Shown here: positions 27,791 through 36,492 of the stretch, piece by piece
How positions within the stretch are numbered: position 1 is the first letter of the stretch
Layout: the number at the start of each line of letters is the position of its first letter
Assembly: GCA_021846285.1 (NCBI GenBank)
Contig: JAJZCB010000010.1
Location: 1 to 63,092 of the forward strand
Reading direction: 5' to 3'
Source: Bacillota bacterium
Lineage (GTDB): Bacteria; Bacillota; Bacilli; Alicyclobacillales; SLC66
DNA: 63,092 bases
The notes under the pieces: generated by a model
What the model was told of the DNA's origin: nothing
Database searches by the model: none
What the model saw: the letters and a program-made list of their open reading frames with translations, nothing else
Program-made: the position numbers and the translations under genes

Positions 27791-28735
27791 TTATAAACGT
27801 TCCGCAACCCGCAGCTTCGCTGATCGGGCTCTAGCATTGGCGGCAAGTTCCCGCTCGTCAGGAAGTATCGGTTTGCGCGTAATCACCCGCATGGCGGCCC
27901 GATGTCCACATGTGCACTGCGGCGCATGCGGCGGACAGACGCAGTCGCGCGCATACTGTGCAAACTGCTGTTTCACCATACGATCCTCCAGCGAATGGAA
28001 TGTGATGATGGCCGCTCTCGCAGATCCGTGCAAACACGCCGGAATCTGTTTCAGCAGTTCCTCGAGCGCCCCCAGTTCGTCGTTGACCGCAATGCGCAAC
28101 GCCTGGAAGACGCGTTTCGCGGGGTGCGGTCCAGTTCTGCGCGCTGCGGCAGGCACTGCTGCCTTGATCAGATCCACCAACTGCCCTGTCGTCGTGATAG
28201 CGCGGGTTGTTCGTTCGCGCACGATAAATGACGCGATGCGAGACGCCCACTTCTCCTCGCCATACTCTCGAAAAATGGCCGTGAGTTCTCGTTCGGAGAG
28301 AGTGCCGAGCAGAGTGGCCGCCGATCGTTCCTGTCGATGATCCATGCGCATGTCGAGAACGGCGTCATTGTTATACGAAAAACCGCGTTCGGCTTCATCC
28401 AGTTGCGGAGACGAAACCCCTAGATCGAACAACATGCCGTCGACCGGACCAATCCCCAGTTCTGTCAGATGTGTCTTCACGGCTTTGAAATTATCATGGA
28501 TCAAATGCAGGCGGTCGCCATATGTTTTGCGCCACCGTTCAGCGTTCGCGATGGCCTCCTGATCCTGATCAAACGCGATGACACGCCCGCCAGGTCGCGA
28601 GGCGTCCAACAAGGCCCTGGTGTGACCTCCGCCGCCCAGCGTGCCGTCGACATAGACGCCATCGTTCCGGGGCTGTAACGCCTCGACCGTTTGCCGCAAG
28701 AGCACGGGTTGATGAATAAACTCAGATTCATTCAC
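27791..28735 (-). CDS. rsmH: 16S rRNA (cytosine(1402)-N(4))-methyltransferase RsmH (MraW)
   Basis: 314 aa. RsmH methylates N4 of C1402 in the ribosomal P site. The S-adenosylmethionine loop is YVDGTLGGGGHTRALL. FDLGVSSPQLDEAERGFSY and HPAKRVFQALRIAVNDEL are family signatures. GTG 28735 has GGAGG 8 nt upstream. It follows mraZ by 27 bp. Confidence 0.96.
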   Translation of the reverse strand: MNESEFIHQPVLLRQTVEALQPRNDGVYVDGTLGGGGHTRALLDASRPGGRVIAFDQDQEAIANAERWRKTYGDRLHLIHDNFKAVKTHLTELGIGPVDGMLFDLGVSSPQLDEAERGFSYNNDAVLDMRMDHRQERSAATLLGTLSERELTAIFREYGEEKWASRIASFIVRERTTRAITTTGQLVDLIKAAVPAAARRTGPHPAKRVFQALRIAVNDELGALEELLKQIPACLHGSARAAIITFHSLEDRMVKQQFAQYARDCVCPPHAPQCTCGHRAAMRVITRKPILPDERELAANARARSAKLRVAERL

Positions 28736-28762
28736 GTCACTTGCCTCCAGGTTGCACTGTCA

Positions 28763-29194
28763 CTAAAGATCGAGGTCTACCAAACCGCTGGCCAGATCGC
28801 TGAATGACTCAGCAGCGCCCGCTGAATATGTTTTCCACATTTCTGCGTCCCAAATCTCAACCCTTGCGCCAACGCCAATGACAACACAATCGCGAGTCAT
28901 CTTCGCGTATTCGCGCAGATTCGCCGGCACCAGCACCCTGCCCTGCTTGTCAAGTTCCAATTCCGCCGCGCCGCTGAAGAAAAATCTCATGAATTGCCGC
29001 GCGTCCTGGCGAGCCAGCGGCATCGCGCGCAGTTTTGCTTCAAGCGCTTCCCAATCTTTGCGGGGGTACGCGAACAGACACTGATCGAGACCTCTTGTGA
29101 TGACAAAGAAAGACCCCAGTTCCTCACGGAATTTTGCAGGAATGGTGAGACGCGCCTTGTCGTCCAGGCTGTGCTGATATTCGCCCATGAACAC
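28763..29194 (-). CDS. mraZ: Transcriptional regulator MraZ
   Basis: 143 aa. MraZ is a ring-forming DNA-binding protein with two AbrB-like SpoVT domains that controls the dcw promoter. Each half is visible: GEYQHSLDDKARLTIPAKFRE and ELDKQGRVLVPANLREYA. GTG 29194 gives the canonical FMGEYQHS start and has a G-rich site 6 nt upstream. Three operator-like repeats lie upstream. Confidence 0.95.
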   Translation of the reverse strand: MFMGEYQHSLDDKARLTIPAKFREELGSFFVITRGLDQCLFAYPRKDWEALEAKLRAMPLARQDARQFMRFFFSGAAELELDKQGRVLVPANLREYAKMTRDCVVIGVGARVEIWDAEMWKTYSAGAAESFSDLASGLVDLDL

Positions 29195-29225
29195 GCGCAT
29201 TCCCCCCACTCATCCTGCATTTTAC

Positions 29226-29250
29226 CCCACTTCAACCCACTTTGCACCAC
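29226..29250 (-). promoter_or_regulatory. MraZ-type operator: three direct repeats at 10-bp spacing
   Basis: On the minus strand GTGGT, GTGGG and GTGGG occur at 29250-29246, 29240-29236 and 29230-29226, exactly 10 bp apart, upstream of mraZ. MraZ is known to bind TGGGN-type direct repeats in its own promoter region. Confidence 0.75.
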
Positions 29251-29251
29251 A

Positions 29252-29281
29252 ATGATAGATATATTCGTCTTTATAAATCAA
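29252..29281 (-). promoter_or_regulatory. Candidate mraZ (dcw cluster) promoter
   Basis: The minus strand has TTGATT (29281-29276), an 18-bp spacer and TATCAT (29257-29252), immediately upstream of the MraZ repeats. This fits repression or activation of a sigma-A promoter by MraZ. Confidence 0.5.
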
Positions 29282-29316
29282 AATCCTGCCTGCCCACGAA
29301 GGGCCGACAGGATTTT
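29280..29316 (-). terminator. Terminator downstream of bshC
   Basis: Stem AAAATCCTG/CAGGATTTT (29280-29288 with 29308-29316) lies 28 bp after the bshC stop. T residues are in the stem itself and in GATTT beyond it. It separates bshC from mraZ. Confidence 0.6.
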
Positions 29317-29343
29317 TATCCGCGAGACAGGGGGGCGTTTCAC

Positions 29344-30996
29344 TCACGGTTCAGCATACTCGCCGAAGGTGATGAATGTCATATGGCGGCCTGAACCGGG
29401 AGCCCTGGCGCCCAGTTCCGAAAGCCAGCGCAACCCGTATTTGGCGATCACCGACAGAGGTGTCAAAACTCGCTCCTGATCTGTAGCCTTCGGTCGTAAC
29501 CACACAGTCAGAGTACGCGCCGCCTGAACCACATCGTCTTGCTGGCGCATAAGACTCTTGGAGGTGCGAAGTTGGAGTCGGGCCAGCGCCTGTTCGATCG
29601 TCTTCAATGTTTTGCTCAGAGCCCCCTCCAGCTCCGGATCAATCGAAGTAAAGTACGCATTGGCGTCCGCCAGCGTCCGCCGCAAATCGTCAGTCATCTG
29701 TTCGACCACTTCGCCTGGGGTAGGTGAGAGTGACCGAACCAGCAGGTCCGGAAGGAGATCCTTGCCGAGCGCATCTTCCAGAGACACTCCCAAATGAGTC
29801 AGGGCATTGTGAACGTTTCGTGGAATGACGGTCACCCGTTCCCGCAGCAACAGAGGCGGAACAGTTCTGCCGCTTGCCGCGAACACCTCTTTGGCCATAC
29901 CGTGATAGGCGATTTCCGCAGGTCCGCCAACGTAGGCCAAAACAGGCAACAGGTGGTCCTGCACCACGGGACGAAAGAGAACTCCCGACGAAAACTCTTC
30001 CGGATTGTGTTCCAATCGATCGAGGAGCTCAGACTTTGTAATCGTTGTATCCGAATCGCGAAGGAAAAACGAATCCGCGTTATCCTCGTTAAAATTCAAT
30101 GCGAGACGCCTGCCGTCATCGATCAGATAAAGGAGTGAGTGCACAGGTTGCACCTCCACCTGCGGCTCATAACCGAGTTCCCGAACGGCCCTTGCCCCTG
30201 CCAGAGCAGCATCTCGAAACTGTTTCGGGTCATGAATCACCGGGGTAAAGGCGTCACGCACCAGGGAGCGCAAATCATGACGCACTGGATTTAAGGTCAA
30301 GATGGGGAGATCACCGAGCCAGGTGCAAACCAGGCGATTAAAGGCGTCTCCCATGTTGTCCGTTTCATGATAGGCGCGATACACAGTATCGAGGACTTCC
30401 TGCTTATACATCCCATTTGGCAAGTGAGTCGCCAGTTGAGTCATCAGGCGGTTCAGTTCCTCATCTCCGACCGCATGCACGCCGACTGGCGCGCGACCGA
30501 CCGGACGTTCCCGAAGTTGGGCCCGTTCCAACGACCCGGAAGCCGACACGAAAAATGCGGAAGCTACTTCATCGAAATCGTGATCTTCCGTCGCGGCCCA
30601 GAATACAGGCACAACAGGTCGCTGCAGAACCGTTTCATAATGACGGGCAAACGCCACTGCGGACATGGCCTTATACAGTGTATAGAGGGGCCCGGAAAAC
30701 AGCCCTGCCTGCTGCCCTGTGACAACCACGACAGCGTGCGGATCAGCCAACTTTCTCAGCAACGCGTCGGCGCCGGGCTGCAATTCTGTAACTTCAGTGG
30801 CGTACGAGCGCAGCGCCGCTACCAGTTTTGCCCGTTTCGCATCGTCAAATTGGGCTTCCACCTGCGCCGCGCGACGCACCATATCGGCCTGATCGGCGGC
30901 CATGTAGTCATAGCGACATCGCACTTTCGGATCACCGGACAGATAGGCGTCTGTGAGCGGATTACCGGTTGGTTTCTCCATTTGCCAGATATTCAT
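29344..30996 (-). CDS. bshC: Bacillithiol biosynthesis cysteine-adding enzyme BshC
   Basis: 550 aa, near the family length. BshC joins cysteine to glucosaminyl-malate in the last step of bacillithiol synthesis. VVTGQQAGLFSGPLYTLYKA and PVFWAATEDHDFDEV are diagnostic, with a long coiled-coil arm around residues 430-490. ATG 30996 has GAGGAG 9 nt upstream. The bshC-mraZ order matches Bacillus. Confidence 0.95.
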   Translation of the reverse strand: MNIWQMEKPTGNPLTDAYLSGDPKVRCRYDYMAADQADMVRRAAQVEAQFDDAKRAKLVAALRSYATEVTELQPGADALLRKLADPHAVVVVTGQQAGLFSGPLYTLYKAMSAVAFARHYETVLQRPVVPVFWAATEDHDFDEVASAFFVSASGSLERAQLRERPVGRAPVGVHAVGDEELNRLMTQLATHLPNGMYKQEVLDTVYRAYHETDNMGDAFNRLVCTWLGDLPILTLNPVRHDLRSLVRDAFTPVIHDPKQFRDAALAGARAVRELGYEPQVEVQPVHSLLYLIDDGRRLALNFNEDNADSFFLRDSDTTITKSELLDRLEHNPEEFSSGVLFRPVVQDHLLPVLAYVGGPAEIAYHGMAKEVFAASGRTVPPLLLRERVTVIPRNVHNALTHLGVSLEDALGKDLLPDLLVRSLSPTPGEVVEQMTDDLRRTLADANAYFTSIDPELEGALSKTLKTIEQALARLQLRTSKSLMRQQDDVVQAARTLTVWLRPKATDQERVLTPLSVIAKYGLRWLSELGARAPGSGRHMTFITFGEYAEP

Positions 30997-31047
30997 TGCC
31001 CTAAACTCCTCACATCGAACATTCGTCAAATGGTCTGTCCATGATCA

Positions 31048-32067
31048 TCACAGATAGGCGCGCTCATAGGGTTTTGGTACACGGGGAACTACACGCAAGG
31101 CTTTGGCGGCCGAATGACCCCAGTGTTTGTCGCGGAGAAATCCGCGCGCTACCGCGACAGCGTCAGTCTCTCCACTGCGCACAACATGTTCCGCCAACAG
31201 CGGGTCATCGAGCATCCCTACGGCGATCACTGGTACAGAAACCGCTCGCTTGATCAAGCTGGCAAATGGAACCTGATATCCTGGATAGATTGGCGGAGCT
31301 ATGGGAGCGTTGCCGCCTGAGCTGACATCGATCACTTCAATGCCGTGATCGACAAACATCTTGCAAAATTGCACCATATCCACTTCATTGTATCCGCCTG
31401 AGACGTAATCGGTGGCGGACACTCGAATGCCAACCGGAATCCGGTTCGCTACAGCCTTCTTGACAGTATCAATCACCTGCAGCGGAAAACGCGCCCGATT
31501 GTGCGGCGATCCGCCGAATTCATCCGTGCGCTGATTGGAAAACGGAGAAAGGAACTGATGCAGCAAGTAACCATGCGCCATGTGAATCTCTATTATATCA
31601 AAACCGCAGTCGATCGCTCGCAATGCAGCGGCGCGAAATGCGGTGAGCACTTCTTCCTGGTGGGCGCGAGACATTTCCTGCGGCACTTGGTAGTGATCAC
31701 TGAATCTGATCGCAGAGGGTGCCAGGATCGGGTCCGGCACATTGGCCTTACGACCCGCATGTGCCAGTTGAACGCCTATCTTGACTCCCTGTTGATGAAC
31801 GAAATCGGCAATCCGTCGCAGACCACCAACATGCACATCATCGTAGAGACTCACATCATTGACGGAAATACGCCCCCTGGCTTCTACACCAGTCGCTTCC
31901 ACCATCACGAGAGACGGGCCGCCCAAAGCCATGGAACCATAATGCACAACATGCCATTCCGTGATTTCTCCTGTCTCCAGAGCCATGTACTGGCACATGG
32001 GCGAAACGATAATCCGATTCTGAAGCTCAAGTTGTCCGATCGACAATGGATCAAATAAGCCTGGCAT
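31048..32067 (-). CDS. namA: NADPH dehydrogenase of the old yellow enzyme family (NamA/YqjM-like)
   Basis: 339 aa. A flavin-dependent ene-reductase that reduces activated C=C bonds with NADPH. FMN-barrel motifs include RIIVSPMCQYMA (the YqjM-type active-site cysteine), QLAHAGRKA, HGYLLHQFLSPFSNQRTDEFGG and the C-terminal RGFLRD. ATG 32067 follows GAGGGGG. It ends 51 bp upstream of bshC on the same strand; both relate to thiol and electrophile stress, so cotranscription is possible. Confidence 0.93.
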   Translation of the reverse strand: MPGLFDPLSIGQLELQNRIIVSPMCQYMALETGEITEWHVVHYGSMALGGPSLVMVEATGVEARGRISVNDVSLYDDVHVGGLRRIADFVHQQGVKIGVQLAHAGRKANVPDPILAPSAIRFSDHYQVPQEMSRAHQEEVLTAFRAAALRAIDCGFDIIEIHMAHGYLLHQFLSPFSNQRTDEFGGSPHNRARFPLQVIDTVKKAVANRIPVGIRVSATDYVSGGYNEVDMVQFCKMFVDHGIEVIDVSSGGNAPIAPPIYPGYQVPFASLIKRAVSVPVIAVGMLDDPLLAEHVVRSGETDAVAVARGFLRDKHWGHSAAKALRVVPRVPKPYERAYL

Positions 32068-32397
32068 TTTCGCGACCCCCTCGTTGCGAGTCTATCAAGG
32101 CAAATAGACAAAAAGCAAGTGTACATTAAAACATACTATACATGCGCAACTAGGGAAAGTAAAGTTTCTAACATTACCAGAGTTATTCTTTGCATGAGAA
32201 AAACCCCAATCACGTACTATCCCGGTCACGGCCAGCATAATCACTGACTTCAGATGACAGAAGCCAGCGCGATGATCCGCCGCGTTCTCGAATTTGCGGG
32301 GCATACTACCCTATACATTAGAGCTGACCCGAACTGTTGCATGGGGCGCCAATCATGCGATGCGCCCTTATACCCACTGTGCGAAGGAGGAGACTGT

Positions 32398-33789
32398 GTG
32401 GAAGACGTGATGTGCCGCCAGCGCATTCGCATCCATATCCGGGGATTGCAGGATGAGCGGACTCGACGGCTGCTGGAATCGCTCTTTCAAATGGTTGAAG
32501 GGGTCATCGCGGCCAGGGGAAACCCTCTTTCCGAACGGTTGGCCATCGATTATGACAACCGAAAAATTCACGCCTGGCAACTGACGGCGCTCGCGGGTCG
32601 CTTACAGAGCGACTCTCTTGCCCTTATGCCGTCAGAAGCCTACGCGCTGCGGCGTCACCAGATGTATCTGGCGACGCCCGTCGTACTTTTCGCCGCACTG
32701 CTGGTTCGTCGCCTGATGCGAGGAAAAACGTCCTTCGCCAACAACATAATCATCTATGAACTTGCTACGATTGTCGCCGTTTTTTCTGGATACCCATTGC
32801 TGCGAAAGTATGTCGATGCCCTTGCCAGGCGGTTGGGGGTGAGCGACGACCTGATTCTTGGCAGCGCATCTCTGTTTGTGGCCGTGCTGCGCGAATCATT
32901 CCTCGTATTTGCGGCGCTCTTCCTCCTTAGCTACAATTCCTACCGGAAGCGCAATAGCACGATTTCGGCAGCCGCCAAGGCGGGAGACGCAATCGCCGAC
33001 ATCGACAGCGAAAACTGTGAACCGCGGTCAGTGTCGCTATACGCGGAAAAATCTTCGAGAATCGGCCTGATCGGTGCCGTCTTGGCTGGATTTATTACCA
33101 AAAGCCCTGTAACAGCAAGCAGTGTCCTCGTTGCCGCCAATCCTCGTTCCATCGTGATTGGAGCCCGTTACAGCCTGAACCACGCTGAAATTCTTACTCA
33201 TGAAGATTGTCGGTATATCCCCATGCATACTGGCATGGACCTGTACGAATTGCCTGAAGCATGCGAAATTGTTGTTCTTCATGCACTGCCATCCGGCGCA
33301 AAACCGGCTTCTGATCCAGCTTTACTGGCTTATGCTGCAGAGCGCAATATCGTCATGCGAACACCGATACACATTGAAACCTTTCCGGACACAGCGCCCA
33401 CGTCTCGCCAGCGTTTAACGGGGGAACGACTGCGCAGAATCGTCCTGTTGGGAGACGAAGTCCATTATCCCGCGATCCATCAGCGGCAAGATCATTCAAT
33501 CTATCTGCGCGGATCCCAGTCTAATTTACTTCATACGCTGCAATTATCCGAAAGCCTGCATCAGTCCATAGCCGTCTCTAAACGATGCAACATGATTTTT
33601 GTCAGTTTTCTGTCGGGACTCGCCGCGTTTGGGCTTAACGCCAACACTGTCAATCTGCTTGCCGACGGATTCACGATCGTAACTCTGGCCTTGGCGGAAC
33701 AACTGACCCTACCCCCAGGCGCTCAGCGCGCATCCGTGAATGCAAGAAAAAAGGACAGAACGCGAAACGCCCTGCCCTCGTCATACTGA
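32398..33789 (+). CDS. Degenerate P-type-ATPase-like membrane protein with N-terminal HMA-like domain
   Basis: 463 aa from GTG 32398, 7 nt behind AAGGAGG. Residues about 8-60 (RIRIHIRGL...ERLAIDYDNRKIHAW) resemble a heavy-metal-associated domain without the CxxC metal site. Hydrophobic segments lie at about 90-103, 117-135, 153-179, 400-414 and 419-432. Where a P-type ATPase has the phosphorylated DKTGT, this protein reads VVLHALPSG (about 292-300). Where GDGxNDxPAL is expected it reads LLGDEVHYPAI (350-360). The catalytic aspartates are missing and the cytoplasmic domains are very short. This suggests a non-catalytic ATPase homologue; ligand and role are unknown. Confidence 0.65.
   Translation: MEDVMCRQRIRIHIRGLQDERTRRLLESLFQMVEGVIAARGNPLSERLAIDYDNRKIHAWQLTALAGRLQSDSLALMPSEAYALRRHQMYLATPVVLFAALLVRRLMRGKTSFANNIIIYELATIVAVFSGYPLLRKYVDALARRLGVSDDLILGSASLFVAVLRESFLVFAALFLLSYNSYRKRNSTISAAAKAGDAIADIDSENCEPRSVSLYAEKSSRIGLIGAVLAGFITKSPVTASSVLVAANPRSIVIGARYSLNHAEILTHEDCRYIPMHTGMDLYELPEACEIVVLHALPSGAKPASDPALLAYAAERNIVMRTPIHIETFPDTAPTSRQRLTGERLRRIVLLGDEVHYPAIHQRQDHSIYLRGSQSNLLHTLQLSESLHQSIAVSKRCNMIFVSFLSGLAAFGLNANTVNLLADGFTIVTLALAEQLTLPPGAQRASVNARKKDRTRNALPSSY
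33747..33777 (-). terminator. Intrinsic terminator of the minus-strand gene at 33819-34460
   Basis: On the minus strand a 10-bp stem with G-U pairs (33777-33768 with 33762-33753), a 5-nt loop and then six T residues (33752-33747). It overlaps the 3' end of the convergent ATPase-like gene. Confidence 0.65.
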
Positions 33790-33818
33790 CATGTACACCG
33801 CACTGACGCATGCCCGCT

Positions 33819-34460
33819 CTAGTCGGAGTCACTTTTCAGCATGTCGACAAAACTGTGATAGTCTGGTTTGAAATCCGCTCCCACATGGTCAACATCGTGA
33901 GCAAAGTGCAGTAGCGCCTGATGATTTTTGACGGCAAAGTCATCAGGAAGCCCACGTTTAGAATACTGCCTGCGAGTGTTTTCTCCATCTGTCTGCGGGA
34001 GCAGATGGTCGGATAACAGGAAATTGCCGGGGTTCACAGTATCCGTTCCCATCTGACCTATCTCAGTGGAACCAACCGTTCTGACCTTCCGTACCCAGTC
34101 CTTGGTTCCTTCGACAACTCCCTCAGTCGCATTCATCGTCGAAGCGAGCCCGTTTACGACAGCTTGGCGCAGCCACGGCCGTTCCTGAGATTTTTGAGGC
34201 TGCCACTGATCGCGAGTCTGCTCGACGTTCCTTTCCGTGTGCAGATTTCCGGCGTCAGTTGGCACGTTCCCGTGGTTCTTACGGACTCCAAGGCGTCCGA
34301 CACCATCCCCCAACGCCATGACGCCAACCGCTGCGTTCAGCGTAGCTGAACGCAAGACCCGACGGACCGATGGCACAGCCAAAAGAGTCGCGACACCAAG
34401 TGCAATCCAGCCCACTGAATTCTTGACTGTGAAAGAACGTTTAAGGATGCGGAACACCAT
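33819..34460 (-). CDS. Hypothetical membrane-associated protein
   Basis: 213 aa. ATG 34460 has a strong AAGGGGGG site. Two hydrophobic stretches lie in the first 60 residues (about 17-30 and 41-56), followed by a polar, His- and Asp-rich remainder ending FHAHDVDH-like and YHSFVDMLKSDSD segments. I do not recognise a family. It lies between the ATPase-like gene and the DUF5132-like gene and is divergent from the latter, so a shared function is likely but not shown. Confidence 0.7.
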   Translation of the reverse strand: MVFRILKRSFTVKNSVGWIALGVATLLAVPSVRRVLRSATLNAAVGVMALGDGVGRLGVRKNHGNVPTDAGNLHTERNVEQTRDQWQPQKSQERPWLRQAVVNGLASTMNATEGVVEGTKDWVRKVRTVGSTEIGQMGTDTVNPGNFLLSDHLLPQTDGENTRRQYSKRGLPDDFAVKNHQALLHFAHDVDHVGADFKPDYHSFVDMLKSDSD

Positions 34461-34601
34461 GAATTCCCCCCTTTCCTTTACACAAGGATTAGAATCCCCA
34501 CTCAGTTCAACCGCATGCGAACTGCTTTCTGTATGAACAGCCGGTTTATTGCAAAGGCTAGGATCCTCGATTCAATACGTCGAGCAGGAGGAATGCGCTG
34601 T

Positions 34602-34859
34602 ATGCGGAGGACGATTACCATAGAGGGGCTGTTATTGGGGATTGGAATCGGGATCTTGGGAACTATGCTGACGCCACTTGTCAGACAACGTTTTAAGCCA
34701 GCCGCCGACGCGGTCACAGGTGGGCTGTCGGCACTCGGCGAAAGTGCGAAAAAATGGAGTGAAGTCGCAAAAGAAGAAGTCCAGGACATTGTGGCAGAAG
34801 CGCAGTTTGAGCGAATGCGGAGAACGATTGACAGAGATATCGAACAGCCCCCGCACTGA
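34602..34859 (+). CDS. DUF5132-like small membrane protein
   Basis: 85 aa. A glycine-rich helix (GLLLGIGIGILGTMLTP) is followed by a basic, then amphipathic region with EVAKEEVQDIVAEAQFE. This is the layout of DUF5132 proteins, which I recall often lying near HMA-type and P-type-ATPase-like genes, as here. Function unknown. ATG 34602 has GGAGG about 10 nt upstream; ATG 34593 is too close to it. A terminator follows at once. Confidence 0.7.
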   Translation: MRRTITIEGLLLGIGIGILGTMLTPLVRQRFKPAADAVTGGLSALGESAKKWSEVAKEEVQDIVAEAQFERMRRTIDRDIEQPPH

Positions 34860-34874
34860 GACGGGGGCTGTTTT
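34844..34874 (+). terminator. Intrinsic terminator after the DUF5132-like gene
   Basis: Stem ACAGCCCCCG/CGGGGGCTGT (34844-34853 with 34862-34871) followed by TTTT. It overlaps the end of the reading frame. Confidence 0.8.
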
Positions 34875-34935
34875 ACGTCCGTAAAGACCTCTTATGCGAA
34901 CTCACACTCAGGACGCCAATTCACGTCGCCGCCGT

Positions 34936-36483
34936 TTAGACGGGATAGACAGGGTGCTTGCGGTGAGAAAACACCACATTCTTACTGTCATAGTGCCGCA
35001 ACCGCGCCGCCAGTTCCGTCCGCAGGTTCTGCGGCGCCACGACGGCATCGACAACCATTTCCGACGCCAGTCTGAAGATATCGATGTCCTCTCGGTACTC
35101 AGCCCGTTTCTGTTCTACAAATGCCGTGCGCTCCGGTTCCTGCAACTCGGCGATTTTATTCGAATACACGGCGTTGACCGCCGCCTCAGGGCCCATCACA
35201 GCAATCTGGGCCGTAGGCAATGCGATGCACGCGTCAGGCTCAAACGCGGGTCCTGCCATAGCATACAGTCCTGCTCCATATGCTTTGCGCACAATCACGG
35301 ACAGCTTTTGCACAGTGACGTCCGACATGGCGGCGATCATCTTGGCTCCATGCCTGATAATGCCCGCCCGTTCCACCTTGGTGCCTATCATAAACCCTGG
35401 CACATCAGCCAGGAACAAAAGCGGGATGCCATAGGCATCGCAGAGGCCGATGAAACGTGCTGCCTTATCGGCTGAATCGCCAAACAATACACCACCCTTG
35501 ACGCGGGGCTGATTGGCCACGATCCCCACTGAGCGACCGTCGATGCGCGCCAATCCGGTAATGAGTTCTCCCGCAAACAGGCGCTTCACCTCATAAAAGC
35601 TGTCGGCGTCAATCAGATGATCGATCAGGTCGTACATATTGAATGGCGCGTTCTGATTGGCAGGTATGAGATCTTCAATATTCGCCTGTGAATCTTCGGG
35701 GGCGCATGGCTCTGCCATAGGTGGACGCTCCGCATAATTGGCCGGGAAATAAGAGAGATAGCGCCGCGCCGACGCGATGGCAGTCTCTTCATCGGGAACC
35801 AGGACGTCACCGCACCCGCTGACAGAACAGTGCATGCGGGCGCCCCCCATTTCCTCCAGTGTGACTTTTTCGCCGATAACCATCTCCGCCATGCGCGGAG
35901 AACCAAGATACATGCTGGCATTGCCGTCAACCATGATCACAATGTCGCAAAACGCTGGAATGTACGCTCCTCCTGCCGCAGACGGACCGAACAGCACGCA
36001 CACCTGAGGCACCATGCCCGACATCTTGACCTGGTTATAAAAGATCCGTCCAGCACCGCGACGTCCTGGAAACATCTCGACCTGATCCGTGATGCGTGCG
36101 CCTGCCGAATCGACCAGATAAACGATCGGAACACAGAGTTTGATCGCCGTTTCCTGGATGCGAATGATCTTTTCGACTGTCCGCGCTCCCCACGATCCTG
36201 CCTTAACGGTCGAATCATTGGCCATCACGCAAACCGTTTGCCCGCCGATACGCCCCAGACCGGTAACCACGCCGTCCGCCGGCAAATCACCGGCCAGAGA
36301 GTTGGCAAACAGTCCATCTTCCAGTTCACAATCTTCATCAAAAAGCAGGCGCAACCGATCGCGCGCGAACAATTTGCCTGTCTCCCTGTTTTTTTCATGA
36401 TATCGACGCGACCCGCCCGCCATCACCTCAGTGTGCAAGTCTGCCAATCGCTCTGGGTTCGCCGCGCTTAGATCCGAACTCAT
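34936..36483 (-). CDS. yngE: Acyl-CoA carboxylase carboxyltransferase subunit (YngE/MccB-like)
   Basis: 515 aa, full length for the family. It transfers CO2 from carboxybiotin to an acyl-CoA, here probably 3-methylcrotonyl-CoA. Visible motifs are AGGAYIPAFCDI, SPRMAEMVIGE and GGVLFGDSADKAARFI. It is the last gene of an operon with biotin carboxylase, biotinyl carrier, HMG-CoA lyase and enoyl-CoA hydratase, which together form the lower leucine degradation pathway. Propionyl-CoA carboxylase is the main alternative; the lyase next door argues against it. Confidence 0.88.
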   Translation of the reverse strand: MSSDLSAANPERLADLHTEVMAGGSRRYHEKNRETGKLFARDRLRLLFDEDCELEDGLFANSLAGDLPADGVVTGLGRIGGQTVCVMANDSTVKAGSWGARTVEKIIRIQETAIKLCVPIVYLVDSAGARITDQVEMFPGRRGAGRIFYNQVKMSGMVPQVCVLFGPSAAGGAYIPAFCDIVIMVDGNASMYLGSPRMAEMVIGEKVTLEEMGGARMHCSVSGCGDVLVPDEETAIASARRYLSYFPANYAERPPMAEPCAPEDSQANIEDLIPANQNAPFNMYDLIDHLIDADSFYEVKRLFAGELITGLARIDGRSVGIVANQPRVKGGVLFGDSADKAARFIGLCDAYGIPLLFLADVPGFMIGTKVERAGIIRHGAKMIAAMSDVTVQKLSVIVRKAYGAGLYAMAGPAFEPDACIALPTAQIAVMGPEAAVNAVYSNKIAELQEPERTAFVEQKRAEYREDIDIFRLASEMVVDAVVAPQNLRTELAARLRHYDSKNVVFSHRKHPVYPV

Positions 36484-36492
36484 CGTGCCACC

